The notes under the pieces are model-generated. The model searched no databases. It was not told where the DNA came from and saw only the letters and a program-made list of their open reading frames with translations. A program made the position numbers and the translations under genes. Positions 1 through 5,656 of a DNA stretch of 5,876 nt are shown piece by piece; position 1 is the stretch's first letter, and the number at the start of each line of letters is the position of its first letter. The DNA is taken from the NCBI GenBank assembly GCA_003453735.1, contig DMNE01000395.1, forward strand, positions 19,123 to 24,998, read 5' to 3'. This stretch comes from Nitrospiraceae bacterium. Lineage in GTDB: Bacteria > Nitrospirota > Thermodesulfovibrionia > Thermodesulfovibrionales > UBA9159.

Positions 1-661
1 CCTTTCTTTTGCCCTGCCCCCCGGCGGCATTATTGGGGTGATTGGGCCGAACGGCGCAGGGAAGACAACGCTCTTTAATATCGTGGACGGGTTTTATAAG
101 CCCACACGCGGTGAAGTCTTTTTCAAGGAAAGGAAGATCTCCGGACTGAAACCTTTCCAGATCTGCGCTCTTGGGATAGCAAGGACTTTTCAAGTTGTGA
201 AACCTCTCCAGAGGATGACCGTTCGTGATAATGTAATCGCTTCTGCTTTCTTGCGAGTTAAAACCAAGGCGCAGGCTGAGGCCATAGCGCGGGAAACGAT
301 TGAATTTACAGGACTCCATGACGATCTCGATGTCATATCAAAAGGACTCCCTCTCGGAAAGCGGAAAAGGCTCGAGATTGCCCGTGCACTTGCCACTCAA
401 CCGGAGGTGCTTCTTCTTGATGAGTCCTTTGCAGGACTCAATCCGGCTGAGCTTGACGAGTCGATTGAGATTGTCAAAAAAATAAAGTCGAGAGGGATAA
501 CCATTATGATAATCGAACATCATATGAGGGTCATCATGTCCATTTCCGACAGAATCGTTGTTTTGAATTATGGAGAAAAAATTGCCGAAGGTACACCAAA
601 GGAAATAGGGAATAACCCGCTCGTGATTGATGCATATCTTGGAGAAGCCCAGAGTGCTTAA
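1..661 (+). CDS. livG: Branched-chain amino-acid ABC transporter ATP-binding protein, LivG-type (5' truncated by window edge)
   Basis: This is one of the two cytoplasmic ATPases that power LivFGHM-type uptake of branched-chain or related hydrophobic amino acids. The reading frame is open from base 2, so the true start lies outside the window. About 219 residues are visible against roughly 255 in the family, so some 35 N-terminal residues are missing; the GTG at 38 is internal because it would remove the strand leading into Walker A. Motifs, by nucleotide: Walker A GPNGAGKT (44-67), Q-loop FQVV (188-199), Walker B plus catalytic Glu LLLDE (410-424), and switch His in IIEHH (512-526). The signature loop reads LPLGKRK (347-367) instead of LSGGQ, a form I recall from one LivG branch. 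The residue after the catalytic Glu is Ser rather than the usual Pro. The 3' end overlaps livF by 8 bases. LivH, LivM and the binding protein would be expected upstream, but they are not visible. The transported substrate cannot be read from the ATPase. Confidence 0.93.
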   Translation, partial: LSFALPPGGIIGVIGPNGAGKTTLFNIVDGFYKPTRGEVFFKERKISGLKPFQICALGIARTFQVVKPLQRMTVRDNVIASAFLRVKTKAQAEAIARETIEFTGLHDDLDVISKGLPLGKRKRLEIARALATQPEVLLLDESFAGLNPAELDESIEIVKKIKSRGITIMIIEHHMRVIMSISDRIVVLNYGEKIAEGTPKEIGNNPLVIDAYLGEAQSA

Positions 662-1358
662 AATAAGTAACATCGATGTCGACTACGGAGATGTTCAGGT
701 AATGTGGAATGTTAGCTTCGATGTGGGTGAGGGCGAGATCGTGGCGTTGATCGGTGCAAATGGAGCGGGGAAATCCACCGCCTTAAAGACAATTTCAGGG
801 TTATTAAGGCCGAGAAAAGGCGAAGTAGTCTTTAAAGGCACCCACATTCACAGAATCGAACCGTACAAGCTCATAGAGATGGGAATAGCCCACTGTCCTG
901 AGGCAAGGAGGCTGTTTGTGGAGATGACCGTAGAAGAAAACCTGGATTTGGGTTCGCTGAAAGGTAAAGCGAAGAGACAGAGACAGAGGACTAAAGAGAT
1001 GGTATTTGAGCTCTTTCCAAGGCTAAAGGAACGGAGGAAACAGCTTGCCGGGACCTTAAGCGGAGGAGAACAGCAGATGGTTGCCGTAGGCAGAGGACTG
1101 ATGTCGCTGCCGAAACTGCTGATGTTCGATGAGCCGTCTCTCGGCCTTTCACCTATCCTTGTTCATGAGATATTCCATATTATAAAGAAGATAAGAGAAG
1201 AGGGGACGACTGTCCTCATCGTTGAGCAGAATACCAAGCAGACCCTTTCGATATCTGACAGGGCCTATGTTCTTGAGAATGGCAGGATCGTTTTGCAGGG
1301 GGCGGGCGCATGGTTGCTCAATAATGAACATGTAAAAAAGGCTTATTTAGGTGTTTGA
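654..1358 (+). CDS. livF: Branched-chain amino-acid ABC transporter ATP-binding protein, LivF-type
   Basis: This is the second ATPase of the LivFGHM-type importer and would pair with LivG at the inner face of the membrane. I place the start at GTG 654, giving 234 residues. The N-terminus MLKISNIDVDYG then matches the usual LivF beginning, and GGAG at 641-644 sits 9 bases upstream. TTG 627 and ATG 630 are in frame but would add an atypical extension without a clear binding site. From GTG 654, Walker A GANGAGKS is at residues 34-41, PEARRLF follows at 82-88, the signature LSGGEQQ is at 135-141, and Walker B LLMFDEP is at 155-161. The switch position reads VEQN (190-193), with Gln where most ABC ATPases have His; this is normal for LivF (E. 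coli LivF also has VEQN). The C-terminus ends AYLGV, also typical. The 8-base overlap with livG implies translational coupling. livF appears to end its operon, since a hairpin follows immediately. Confidence 0.95.
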   Translation: MLKISNIDVDYGDVQVMWNVSFDVGEGEIVALIGANGAGKSTALKTISGLLRPRKGEVVFKGTHIHRIEPYKLIEMGIAHCPEARRLFVEMTVEENLDLGSLKGKAKRQRQRTKEMVFELFPRLKERRKQLAGTLSGGEQQMVAVGRGLMSLPKLLMFDEPSLGLSPILVHEIFHIIKKIREEGTTVLIVEQNTKQTLSISDRAYVLENGRIVLQGAGAWLLNNEHVKKAYLGV

Positions 1359-1359
1359 T

Positions 1360-1395
1360 GCTTCATGATGCAGTGCATATGCTGCACCATGAAGC
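1360..1395 (+). terminator. Candidate 3'-end stem-loop after livF
   Basis: Two 14-base arms (1360-1373 and 1382-1395) pair with a single A-C mismatch around an 8-base loop. The outer 8 pairs, GCTTCATG with CATGAAGC, are perfect. It starts two bases after the livF stop codon, a usual place for a transcript-end or mRNA-stabilising hairpin. No run of T follows the right arm, so it is not a classical intrinsic terminator. It could instead be a protective 3' hairpin or a protein-binding inverted repeat ahead of the next gene. Confidence 0.4.
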
Positions 1396-1426
1396 CGGAA
1401 TCGGTTAATCGCTGAGGAGGTGTGAA

Positions 1427-2071
1427 ATGTTCGTATGCTCTTGGATGACAAAAAAGGTTTTTACCGTTAGCCCTGACGATAGTGTTTCTGATGCATTAAG
1501 GCTGATGAAGGAACAAGGGATAAAACACATCCCTGTTGTTATGGGCGACAGGATTAAGGGGATCATATCTGACAGGGACATCAAAGAGTTCACCCCTTCC
1601 AAGGCAACCTCCCTTGATATTTATGAACTCCATTATCTTCTCGCACAAGCGAAGGTAAAGGACATCATGAAAACAGAGGTCATCACGACTACTCCTGACA
1701 CACCGGTGGAAGCTGCTGCAATGACCATGTTTGACCGGCATATCGGAAGTCTGCCTGTGGTGGAACGGGGCAGGCTTACGGGTATCATATCCGATCGAGA
1801 CATCTTCCGTGTCCTTGTGGACATCACGGGCGTCAGGCACGGAGGGCATAGGATTTTTCTTACAATCGAGGACAGACCAGGGTCAATAAAAGAAGTGGCT
1901 GACATTATCAGAAAGTGCGGATTTCGCCTGCAGAGCGTCCTTACATCTTATGAAGGGGCCAAGGAAGGCTCTAGAGATCTCGTGATAAGAATCAAGGGAA
2001 AGGGAGACTTTAAATGCCTCAAGGCAGAACTGGAAGGGACGTATAACACGGTAAGGATCATGAAGGGCTGA
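1427..2071 (+). CDS. CBS-CBS-ACT domain protein, AcuB family-like
   Basis: A 214-residue soluble protein with two CBS domains followed by an ACT-like domain. CBS1 spans about residues 5-55 (MTKKVFTVSP through GIISDRDI) and CBS2 about 76-132 (KVKDIMKTEVITT through GIISDRDIFRVL). The ACT-like fold covers about 141-214, opening HRIFLTIEDRPGSIKEV, the usual ACT pattern with Asp-Arg-Pro-Gly before the first helix. CBS pairs bind adenine nucleotides and ACT domains often bind amino acids, so a ligand-sensing role is likely, but the ligand is unknown. The order and exact length match Bacillus AcuB as I recall it; no acuA or acuC is nearby, so an acetoin role should not be assumed. ATG 1427 has a strong AGGAGGTG at 1415-1422. 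It lies 68 bases after livF across a hairpin and may be a separate unit or a read-through member. Proximity to amino-acid transport ATPases makes amino-acid sensing attractive, though this is inference. Confidence 0.88.
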   Translation: MFVCSWMTKKVFTVSPDDSVSDALRLMKEQGIKHIPVVMGDRIKGIISDRDIKEFTPSKATSLDIYELHYLLAQAKVKDIMKTEVITTTPDTPVEAAAMTMFDRHIGSLPVVERGRLTGIISDRDIFRVLVDITGVRHGGHRIFLTIEDRPGSIKEVADIIRKCGFRLQSVLTSYEGAKEGSRDLVIRIKGKGDFKCLKAELEGTYNTVRIMKG

Positions 2072-2122
2072 CCTGTTATCGCGAAGAAGCGATGTGGGTC
2101 TTGCTGCAGCAATCTTGATCAA
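2070..2122 (+). other. Cluster of small inverted repeats after the CBS-ACT gene
   Basis: Directly at the CBS-ACT stop, ATCGC (2078-2082) pairs with GCGAT (2089-2093) around a 6-base loop. A shorter outer stem can form between GACCT at 2070-2074 and GGGTC at 2096-2100, separated from the inner one by a small internal loop. This is followed by a perfect 12-base palindrome TTGCTGCAGCAA (2101-2112) and an 8-base palindrome TTGATCAA (2115-2122). No T-run follows, so this is not a standard terminator. A transcript-end structure or a DNA operator site are both possible; nothing decides between them. The rest of the 174-base gap up to the mnmA promoter is T-rich without other structure I can support. 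Confidence 0.35.
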
Positions 2123-2213
2123 CTTTGCCTGTAGCCGTTACTCTCTGAGATCTTCTTTTCCGTTCTATCTTAAAAACCAAGATTAAATTCGGCTGTTGCT
2201 CCTCCCTCCGGTG

Positions 2214-2240
2214 CTGTCAGGCTCAAAATTCTGCTATGAT
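2214..2240 (+). promoter_or_regulatory. Candidate extended -10 promoter of mnmA, predicting a leaderless transcript
   Basis: TATGAT at 2235-2240 matches five of six bases of the -10 consensus TATAAT. It is preceded by TG at 2232-2233, forming the extended TGnTATGAT motif. A weak -35-like CTGTCA (2214-2219) lies 15 bases upstream, shorter than the preferred 17. Transcription usually begins about six to eight bases past the -10, which falls on or next to the mnmA ATG at 2246. There is no purine-rich ribosome binding site before that ATG, which fits a leaderless mRNA. Confidence 0.5.
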
Positions 2241-2245
2241 ACAGC

Positions 2246-3325
2246 ATGAAGGTTATTGTCGGAATGAGCGGAGGCGTTGACTCCTCTGTGGCGGCATACC
2301 TCTTAAAGGAGCAGGGGTATGAGGTTGAAGGGGTGAGTTTTCTTCTCGAGGAGCGGAGACTGAAGCCCAAAGACTCAACATCGACCTGCTGCTCTCTTGA
2401 GTCCCTACTGGATGCCAGAAAAACTGCGGGTCTCCTCGGTATCAAGCATACCATGGTAAATTTGCGGAATGAGTTCTCCGAGGATGTTATTGAGCCCTTT
2501 ATTGATGCGTACATGCGGGGCCTAACGCCGAACCCTTGTATCCTGTGCAATCTTCACATCAAGTTCAGACATCTCCTGAGAATCGCTGATGTGCTGGGGG
2601 CTGATCGTATCGCTACAGGACATTATGCAAAGATCAGGGATGGCAACCTTCATAAAGGGGTTGACGCGAGGAAGGACCAGTCTTATGTCCTATATGTGCT
2701 AGGAGAGGAGGAACGGCGACGCGTTACGCTGCCCCTTGGAGAAAAGACGAAGAATGAAGTGAGGGAGATAGCACGAGGGCTGCGGCTTCCTTCTGCCCAG
2801 AGGCCGGAGAGCCAGGAGATATGTTTCGTGGGGGAAAGGAATTATGTCAGATTTCTTGAGAATTTCACACGGGGCAGTGATGGTCCCATCATCGAATGGG
2901 AAACGGGCAAAGTTCTCGGAAAACACAAAGGAATCCATGCCTATACCGTAGGTCAGAGGAAAAGGCTTGGAGTCGCCGCCAGCAAGCCTCTCTATGTAAT
3001 CGCCGTTGACGCCGCAGAAAATGCCATTTATATTGGTCGAAAGGAAGCGGCAATGGTCAAAGAGTTCCAAGTCGACAAGATTAATTGGCTTAAACAACCC
3101 ATTTTCCCTGAAGTAGGGGAGATACAAGGGATATCATCGAGTTTTAGGGCAACAGTAAAGGTCAGATCCACGATGAAAGACGAACCGGCTACCTTAGCGG
3201 TTCTTGATGCTGAAACCGTGAGAGTTACTTTTGATGAATCCCAATGGGCGCCTGCGCCGGGCCAGAGCGCAGTCTTTTATCATGGGGATGTTGTGATCGG
3301 TGGCGGGGTGATTAGGAAGCAATAA
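2246..3325 (+). CDS. mnmA: tRNA-specific 2-thiouridylase MnmA
   Basis: A cytoplasmic enzyme that uses ATP to adenylate U34 of tRNA Lys, Glu and Gln and replaces its 2-oxygen with sulfur, one half of the mnm5s2U wobble modification. The length, 359 residues, is normal. The PP-loop GMSGGVDSS is at residues 6-14, NPCILCN at 96-102, TGHYAKI at 124-130, KDQSYVLY at 143-150, and SQEICFVGE at 189-197. The two conserved Cys equivalent to E. coli C102 and C199 are C101 and C193; C98 stands where E. coli has Asp99. A CC pair at 48-49 fits the non-enteric branch of the family. The C-terminal part (about 205-359) corresponds to the tRNA-binding linker and beta-barrel. The start is fixed: an in-frame TGA at 2237 precludes an earlier start, and the next ATG (2261) would cut the PP-loop. 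No Shine-Dalgarno is visible. It appears to be transcribed alone, with gaps of 174 and 123 bases on either side. Confidence 0.96.
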   Translation: MKVIVGMSGGVDSSVAAYLLKEQGYEVEGVSFLLEERRLKPKDSTSTCCSLESLLDARKTAGLLGIKHTMVNLRNEFSEDVIEPFIDAYMRGLTPNPCILCNLHIKFRHLLRIADVLGADRIATGHYAKIRDGNLHKGVDARKDQSYVLYVLGEEERRRVTLPLGEKTKNEVREIARGLRLPSAQRPESQEICFVGERNYVRFLENFTRGSDGPIIEWETGKVLGKHKGIHAYTVGQRKRLGVAASKPLYVIAVDAAENAIYIGRKEAAMVKEFQVDKINWLKQPIFPEVGEIQGISSSFRATVKVRSTMKDEPATLAVLDAETVRVTFDESQWAPAPGQSAVFYHGDVVIGGGVIRKQ

Positions 3326-3354
3326 TTATGAAGGGAGACAGAGGGACCCTGCTG

Positions 3355-3390
3355 AGCAGTCGGAGCGTGCTCTTGTTTTGACCGATTGCT
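3355..3390 (+). other. Stem-loop in the mnmA-MOSC intergenic region
   Basis: AGCAGTCGG (3355-3363) pairs with CCGATTGCT (3382-3390) over nine pairs including one G-T wobble, leaving an 18-base loop that contains the small palindrome GAGCGTGCTC (3363-3372 region). No T-run follows, so it is a poor intrinsic terminator. It could end the mnmA transcript with help from Rho. It lies upstream of the candidate start point of the MOSC gene, so it would not be in that mRNA if the promoter at 3389-3418 is correct. Confidence 0.3.
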
Positions 3391-3418
3391 GACTTCGGAG
3401 CATGATCTGTGGTATTTT
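3389..3418 (+). promoter_or_regulatory. Candidate promoter of the MOSC-mogA-ccdA operon
   Basis: TATTTT at 3413-3418 is preceded by TG at 3410-3411, giving an extended -10 (TGGTATTTT). CTGACT at 3389-3394 keeps the TGAC core of the -35 hexamer at an 18-base spacing. Initiation would fall near 3425, leaving a leader of about 24 bases before the GTG at 3449. The motif is plausible but short, and AT-rich gaps produce such matches by chance. Confidence 0.35.
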
Positions 3419-3448
3419 AACCCATAAAAGAGTGCTCGGCATTGAGAC

Positions 3449-3925
3449 GTGAGCGGAAAAATAGTTTCCATTAACATCAGCGAGAGGAAAGGCGTCAGGA
3501 AAAAACCTGTAAAAGAGGTTTTTTTGAGAGCAGACTATGGCATTGAGGGGGATGCTCATGCCTCTTCTGCTTGGCATCGGCAGGTGAGTCTCCTCGCCCT
3601 GGAAAGCATCAGGAAGATGCAGGAAATGGGTCTCGACGTCAAGCCCGGAGATTTTGCAGAGAATATCACCACTGAGGGAATAGATCTTCTCAGTCTTCCC
3701 GTCGGGTCACGGCTGACCCTTGGAACCGGTATCGAAGTGCAGGTGAGCCAGATAGGAAAGGAATGTCATACGAGATGTGCCATATACTATCAGGCCGGTG
3801 ACTGTGTGATGCCGAAGGAGGGTATATTTGTAAGGGTTTTAAAGGGAGGAAGAATAAGGGAAGGAGACATAATAACTGTCGCCGGTGAGTCCGTGGCGCA
3901 TGGTATCCGAGGGATTGACCTTTGA
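3449..3925 (+). CDS. MOSC domain-containing protein
   Basis: A 158-residue stand-alone MOSC domain, the beta-rich fold shared with the C-terminal part of molybdenum-cofactor sulfurases and with YiiM-type proteins; the domain is thought to handle sulfur or molybdopterin through a conserved Cys. Visible hallmarks are GIEGDAH at residues 31-37, WHRQVSLLALESI at 42-54, GDFAENITTEG at 67-77, and the Cys segment GKECHTRC at 103-110. C106 is the best match to the family Cys; C110 and C119 are additional. VMPKEGIFVRVLKGG at 120-134 and a closing REGD complete the domain. The GTG start gives the expected N-terminus, SGKIVSINIS, although no convincing ribosome binding site precedes it. It overlaps mogA by four bases, and the two very likely act together in molybdenum-cofactor maturation or delivery. 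Its exact reaction is not known from sequence. Confidence 0.9.
   Translation: MSGKIVSINISERKGVRKKPVKEVFLRADYGIEGDAHASSAWHRQVSLLALESIRKMQEMGLDVKPGDFAENITTEGIDLLSLPVGSRLTLGTGIEVQVSQIGKECHTRCAIYYQAGDCVMPKEGIFVRVLKGGRIREGDIITVAGESVAHGIRGIDL
3909..3914 (+). promoter_or_regulatory. Ribosome binding site supporting the TTG start of mogA
   Basis: GAGGGA lies inside the end of the MOSC gene, seven bases before TTG 3922. It supports the rare TTG start rather than the in-frame GTG at 3967, which has no such site and would leave only a few residues before the first beta strand. Confidence 0.6.
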
Positions 3926-4443
3926 ACGAAAAAGCTGGCAAGAGGCGCTTACCTGAGAGCATTACCGTGGCAGTTCTGACACTCAGTGATAAGGGCTCCA
4001 GGGGCGAAAGGGAAGACCGGAGCGGGCCTCTGATCACTGAAATGCTCAAGCGTATCGGTGCCGTTGTACAGTATTATGAGATACTGCCTGACGAAAAAGA
4101 AATGATAAAGAAAAAATTGATTGACTATTCCCGGAAAACTGACGTGATATTCACGACCGGCGGTACAGGCCTCAGCCCGAGAGACGTGACGCCTGATGCC
4201 ACACGAGAGGTTATCGAGAGAGAGATACCAGGGATTGCCGAGGTGATGCGTTCAGAGGGGATGAAGAAAACATCTCGGGCGATGCTTTCAAGGGCGGTTG
4301 CCGGCGTGAGGGGACAGACATTGATCGTAAATCTTCCCGGAAGTCCAAAGGCTGTGGAAGAAAATCTCTCTGTTATCCTCGATGTCATCGCGCACGCAAT
4401 CGAAAAGATAAAGGGAGACACTTCAGAATGTGCACGAAGATGA
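3922..4443 (+). CDS. mogA: Molybdopterin adenylyltransferase MogA (MogA/MoaB family)
   Basis: A cytoplasmic enzyme that adenylates molybdopterin with ATP, preparing it for molybdate insertion by MoeA. It has 173 residues, covering the single MoCF-biosynthesis domain. The N-terminal strand is TVAVLTLSDKGSRGE (15-29), the Asp-containing segment is REDRSGPLI (30-38), and the active-site loop TTGGTGLSPRDVTPDAT is at 78-94, where RDVTPDAT is the strongest family signature. NLPGSPKAVEENL (137-149) is the second conserved loop. MoaB proteins share this fold and in some bacteria do the same job, so MogA versus MoaB is not fully separable. Translation starts at a TTG whose last two bases begin the TGA of the MOSC gene, so the two are translationally coupled. 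I recall these domains also occurring fused in other bacteria, which would support joint function. The downstream ccdA begins ten bases after the stop. Confidence 0.93.
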   Translation: MNEKAGKRRLPESITVAVLTLSDKGSRGEREDRSGPLITEMLKRIGAVVQYYEILPDEKEMIKKKLIDYSRKTDVIFTTGGTGLSPRDVTPDATREVIEREIPGIAEVMRSEGMKKTSRAMLSRAVAGVRGQTLIVNLPGSPKAVEENLSVILDVIAHAIEKIKGDTSECARR

Positions 4444-4453
4444 GATCGATGCG

Positions 4454-5176
4454 ATGAAGGATATTTCCTTCCCTCTCGCATTTCTGGCAGGGGTGTTGTC
4501 TTTTCTTTCACCTTGTGTACTCCCCCTTGTGCCTTCCTATGTTTCGTTTATAACCGGGATATCCTTTGAAGATCTGACGGAAGGCGTTGACAGGAAGAAG
4601 ATACGCCGTCTCACGGTAACCAACTCGCTTTCGTTCGTGCTCGGTTTCTCCACTGTTTTTATGGGTCTCGGCACATCCTCTTCTTCCATAGGGAGATTCT
4701 TTTTTGCCTATCAGGAATGGATAAGAATCATCGGCGGTATCATCATCATCTTTTTCGGTCTTTTTGTGGCCGGCTTTCTTAAAATTCAGTTTCTTACTCG
4801 GGACAGAAAGATGCACCTTTCGGGAAAGCCGGCCGGGTATGTGGGGACATTTCTTGTTGGAATGACATTCGCTGCTGGTTGGACGCCATGTATTGGTCCG
4901 ATGCTCGGCACGATACTCCTCTATGCAAGCACGAAGGGTTCGGCTTTTTATGGGTTTAAGCTCCTTGCGGTGTATTCACTCGGACTTGCCCTGCCCTTTT
5001 TTGCGTCTTCCCTTGCCATGAACAGTTTCCTCAGCTACTCGAGAAAACTCCTCAAATATATGCGTGTGATTATGGTCGTCAGCGGACTCCTGCTGATTAT
5101 CTTCGGCATCATTCTTCTGACGAACAGGCTGAGGGAACTCAGCAGCCTCATGCCCAATATCGGGATCTCTTTTTAA
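4454..5176 (+). CDS. ccdA: Cytochrome c biogenesis / thiol-disulfide interchange protein CcdA
   Basis: An inner-membrane protein of the DsbD transmembrane family, carrying electrons from cytoplasmic thioredoxin to periplasmic thiol partners, classically to keep apocytochrome c haem-binding Cys reduced. From ATG 4454 it has 240 residues. Six hydrophobic segments are recognisable, near residues 6-34, 57-74, 88-110, 128-156, 164-188 and 203-223. The two redox Cys lie in SPCVLPLVP (C21) and GWTPCIGP (C146), both with the flanking Pro characteristic of the family. I prefer ATG 4454 because MKDISFPLAFLAG matches the usual N-terminus; GTG 4430 is in frame, adds eight charged residues, overlaps mogA, and has GGGAG 12 bases upstream, so it remains possible. 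No TlpA/ResA-type partner or other cytochrome genes are adjacent. It is the last gene of the rightward cluster and faces the leftward receiver gene across 99 bases. Confidence 0.93.
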   Translation: MKDISFPLAFLAGVLSFLSPCVLPLVPSYVSFITGISFEDLTEGVDRKKIRRLTVTNSLSFVLGFSTVFMGLGTSSSSIGRFFFAYQEWIRIIGGIIIIFFGLFVAGFLKIQFLTRDRKMHLSGKPAGYVGTFLVGMTFAAGWTPCIGPMLGTILLYASTKGSAFYGFKLLAVYSLGLALPFFASSLAMNSFLSYSRKLLKYMRVIMVVSGLLLIIFGIILLTNRLRELSSLMPNIGISF

Positions 5177-5275
5177 GAGGTTGCTCTCATCGAGCGAGGT
5201 ATCGGGGGGAAGGAGCAGCTTTTAGGAAAACTTCTCTTCTACGCTCCGGATGCCGCTCATTGAACTGCTGCGAAT
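5177..5275. other. Convergent intergenic region, no clear terminator
   Basis: The 99 bases between the ends of ccdA (+) and the receiver gene (-) would be expected to contain a bidirectional terminator. I see only weak elements: a hairpin CTCTT-TTT-AAGAG (5167-5179) that overlaps the ccdA stop and is not followed by T, and widely spaced GGAGC/GCTCC (5212-5216, 5243-5247). No reading frame here resembles a gene. Confidence 0.4.
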
Positions 5276-5656
5276 TCAGCCGGCATGCGACCTTTGCCTT
5301 GGTGGAACAATCCCCTTCAATAGCTCAGCTATTTTGTCACATTCGGTAAACTTGTCCACGACGAAGTCCGGCTTTATTTTTTCTTTACCAGTAGACCTGC
5401 CGAAGATACTGTCGGCAACCACGATGGTGACTGGAGTAGGCATCATATTGCTGATGTTCAGCAACACATCTACCCCAAAGGTCTTCTGGAGTCGAATGTC
5501 CAGTATCACGGCGTCGGGTTTCAGAGTCTCAATCTGGGCTATTGCGTTGAGTGAGTTAACGGCTTTCCCGACGATATCGATTCCCGGGACGCTACAAATG
5601 ACGTCAGTAATTTTTCTCCTGATAGAATGGGAATCGCTTATAAGAAAGACCTTCAT
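5276..5656 (-). CDS. Stand-alone receiver-domain protein (CheY-like response regulator), divergent
   Basis: A 126-residue cytoplasmic protein consisting of one receiver domain and no output domain. The first strand and acidic pocket read MKVFLISDSH, so the usual Asp-Asp pair is Ser7-Asp8. KPDAVILDIR (46-55) places the phosphorylation site at Asp53. The segment after strand 4, VTIVVAD (76-82), has Ala81 where a Thr or Ser is normal. VVDKFTE (99-105) supplies the conserved Lys102. The final part resembles a family of small receivers whose end reads DKSTEF. Phosphorylation remains possible, but the switch mechanism may be altered. The ATG shares its A with the TGA of the upstream sigma-factor gene, and GGGAGG lies only three bases before the ATG, inside that gene. 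The pair is therefore probably co-translated, and the receiver could regulate, or be regulated with, the sigma factor. The partner kinase is not visible. Confidence 0.8.
   Translation of the reverse strand: MKVFLISDSHSIRRKITDVICSVPGIDIVGKAVNSLNAIAQIETLKPDAVILDIRLQKTFGVDVLLNISNMMPTPVTIVVADSIFGRSTGKEKIKPDFVVDKFTECDKIAELLKGIVPPRQRSHAG

Noticed and set aside
627..653. Extended N-terminus for LivF from TTG 627 or ATG 630
   Set aside because: The extension overlaps livG further, lacks a good ribosome binding site, and departs from the usual LivF start; GTG 654 fits better.
338..673. A 111-codon - strand open frame, and other antisense frames inside livG, the CBS-ACT gene, mnmA, mogA and ccdA
   Set aside because: All are antisense or alternate-frame shadows of genes with clear family motifs, and none carries a recognisable motif itself.
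3326..3448. Calling a molybdenum-cofactor riboswitch outright
   Set aside because: Gene context fits, but I could not identify the conserved core by eye, and the candidate promoter would leave only about 24 bases of leader.
4430..4453. GTG 4430 as the start of ccdA
   Set aside because: It adds a charged stretch not typical of CcdA ahead of the first membrane segment; it is kept only as an alternative because a GGGAG lies 12 bases upstream.
5164..5182. Possible terminator hairpin over the ccdA stop codon
   Set aside because: The stem contains wobble pairs, overlaps coding sequence, has a T-rich loop rather than a T-tail, and is weak.
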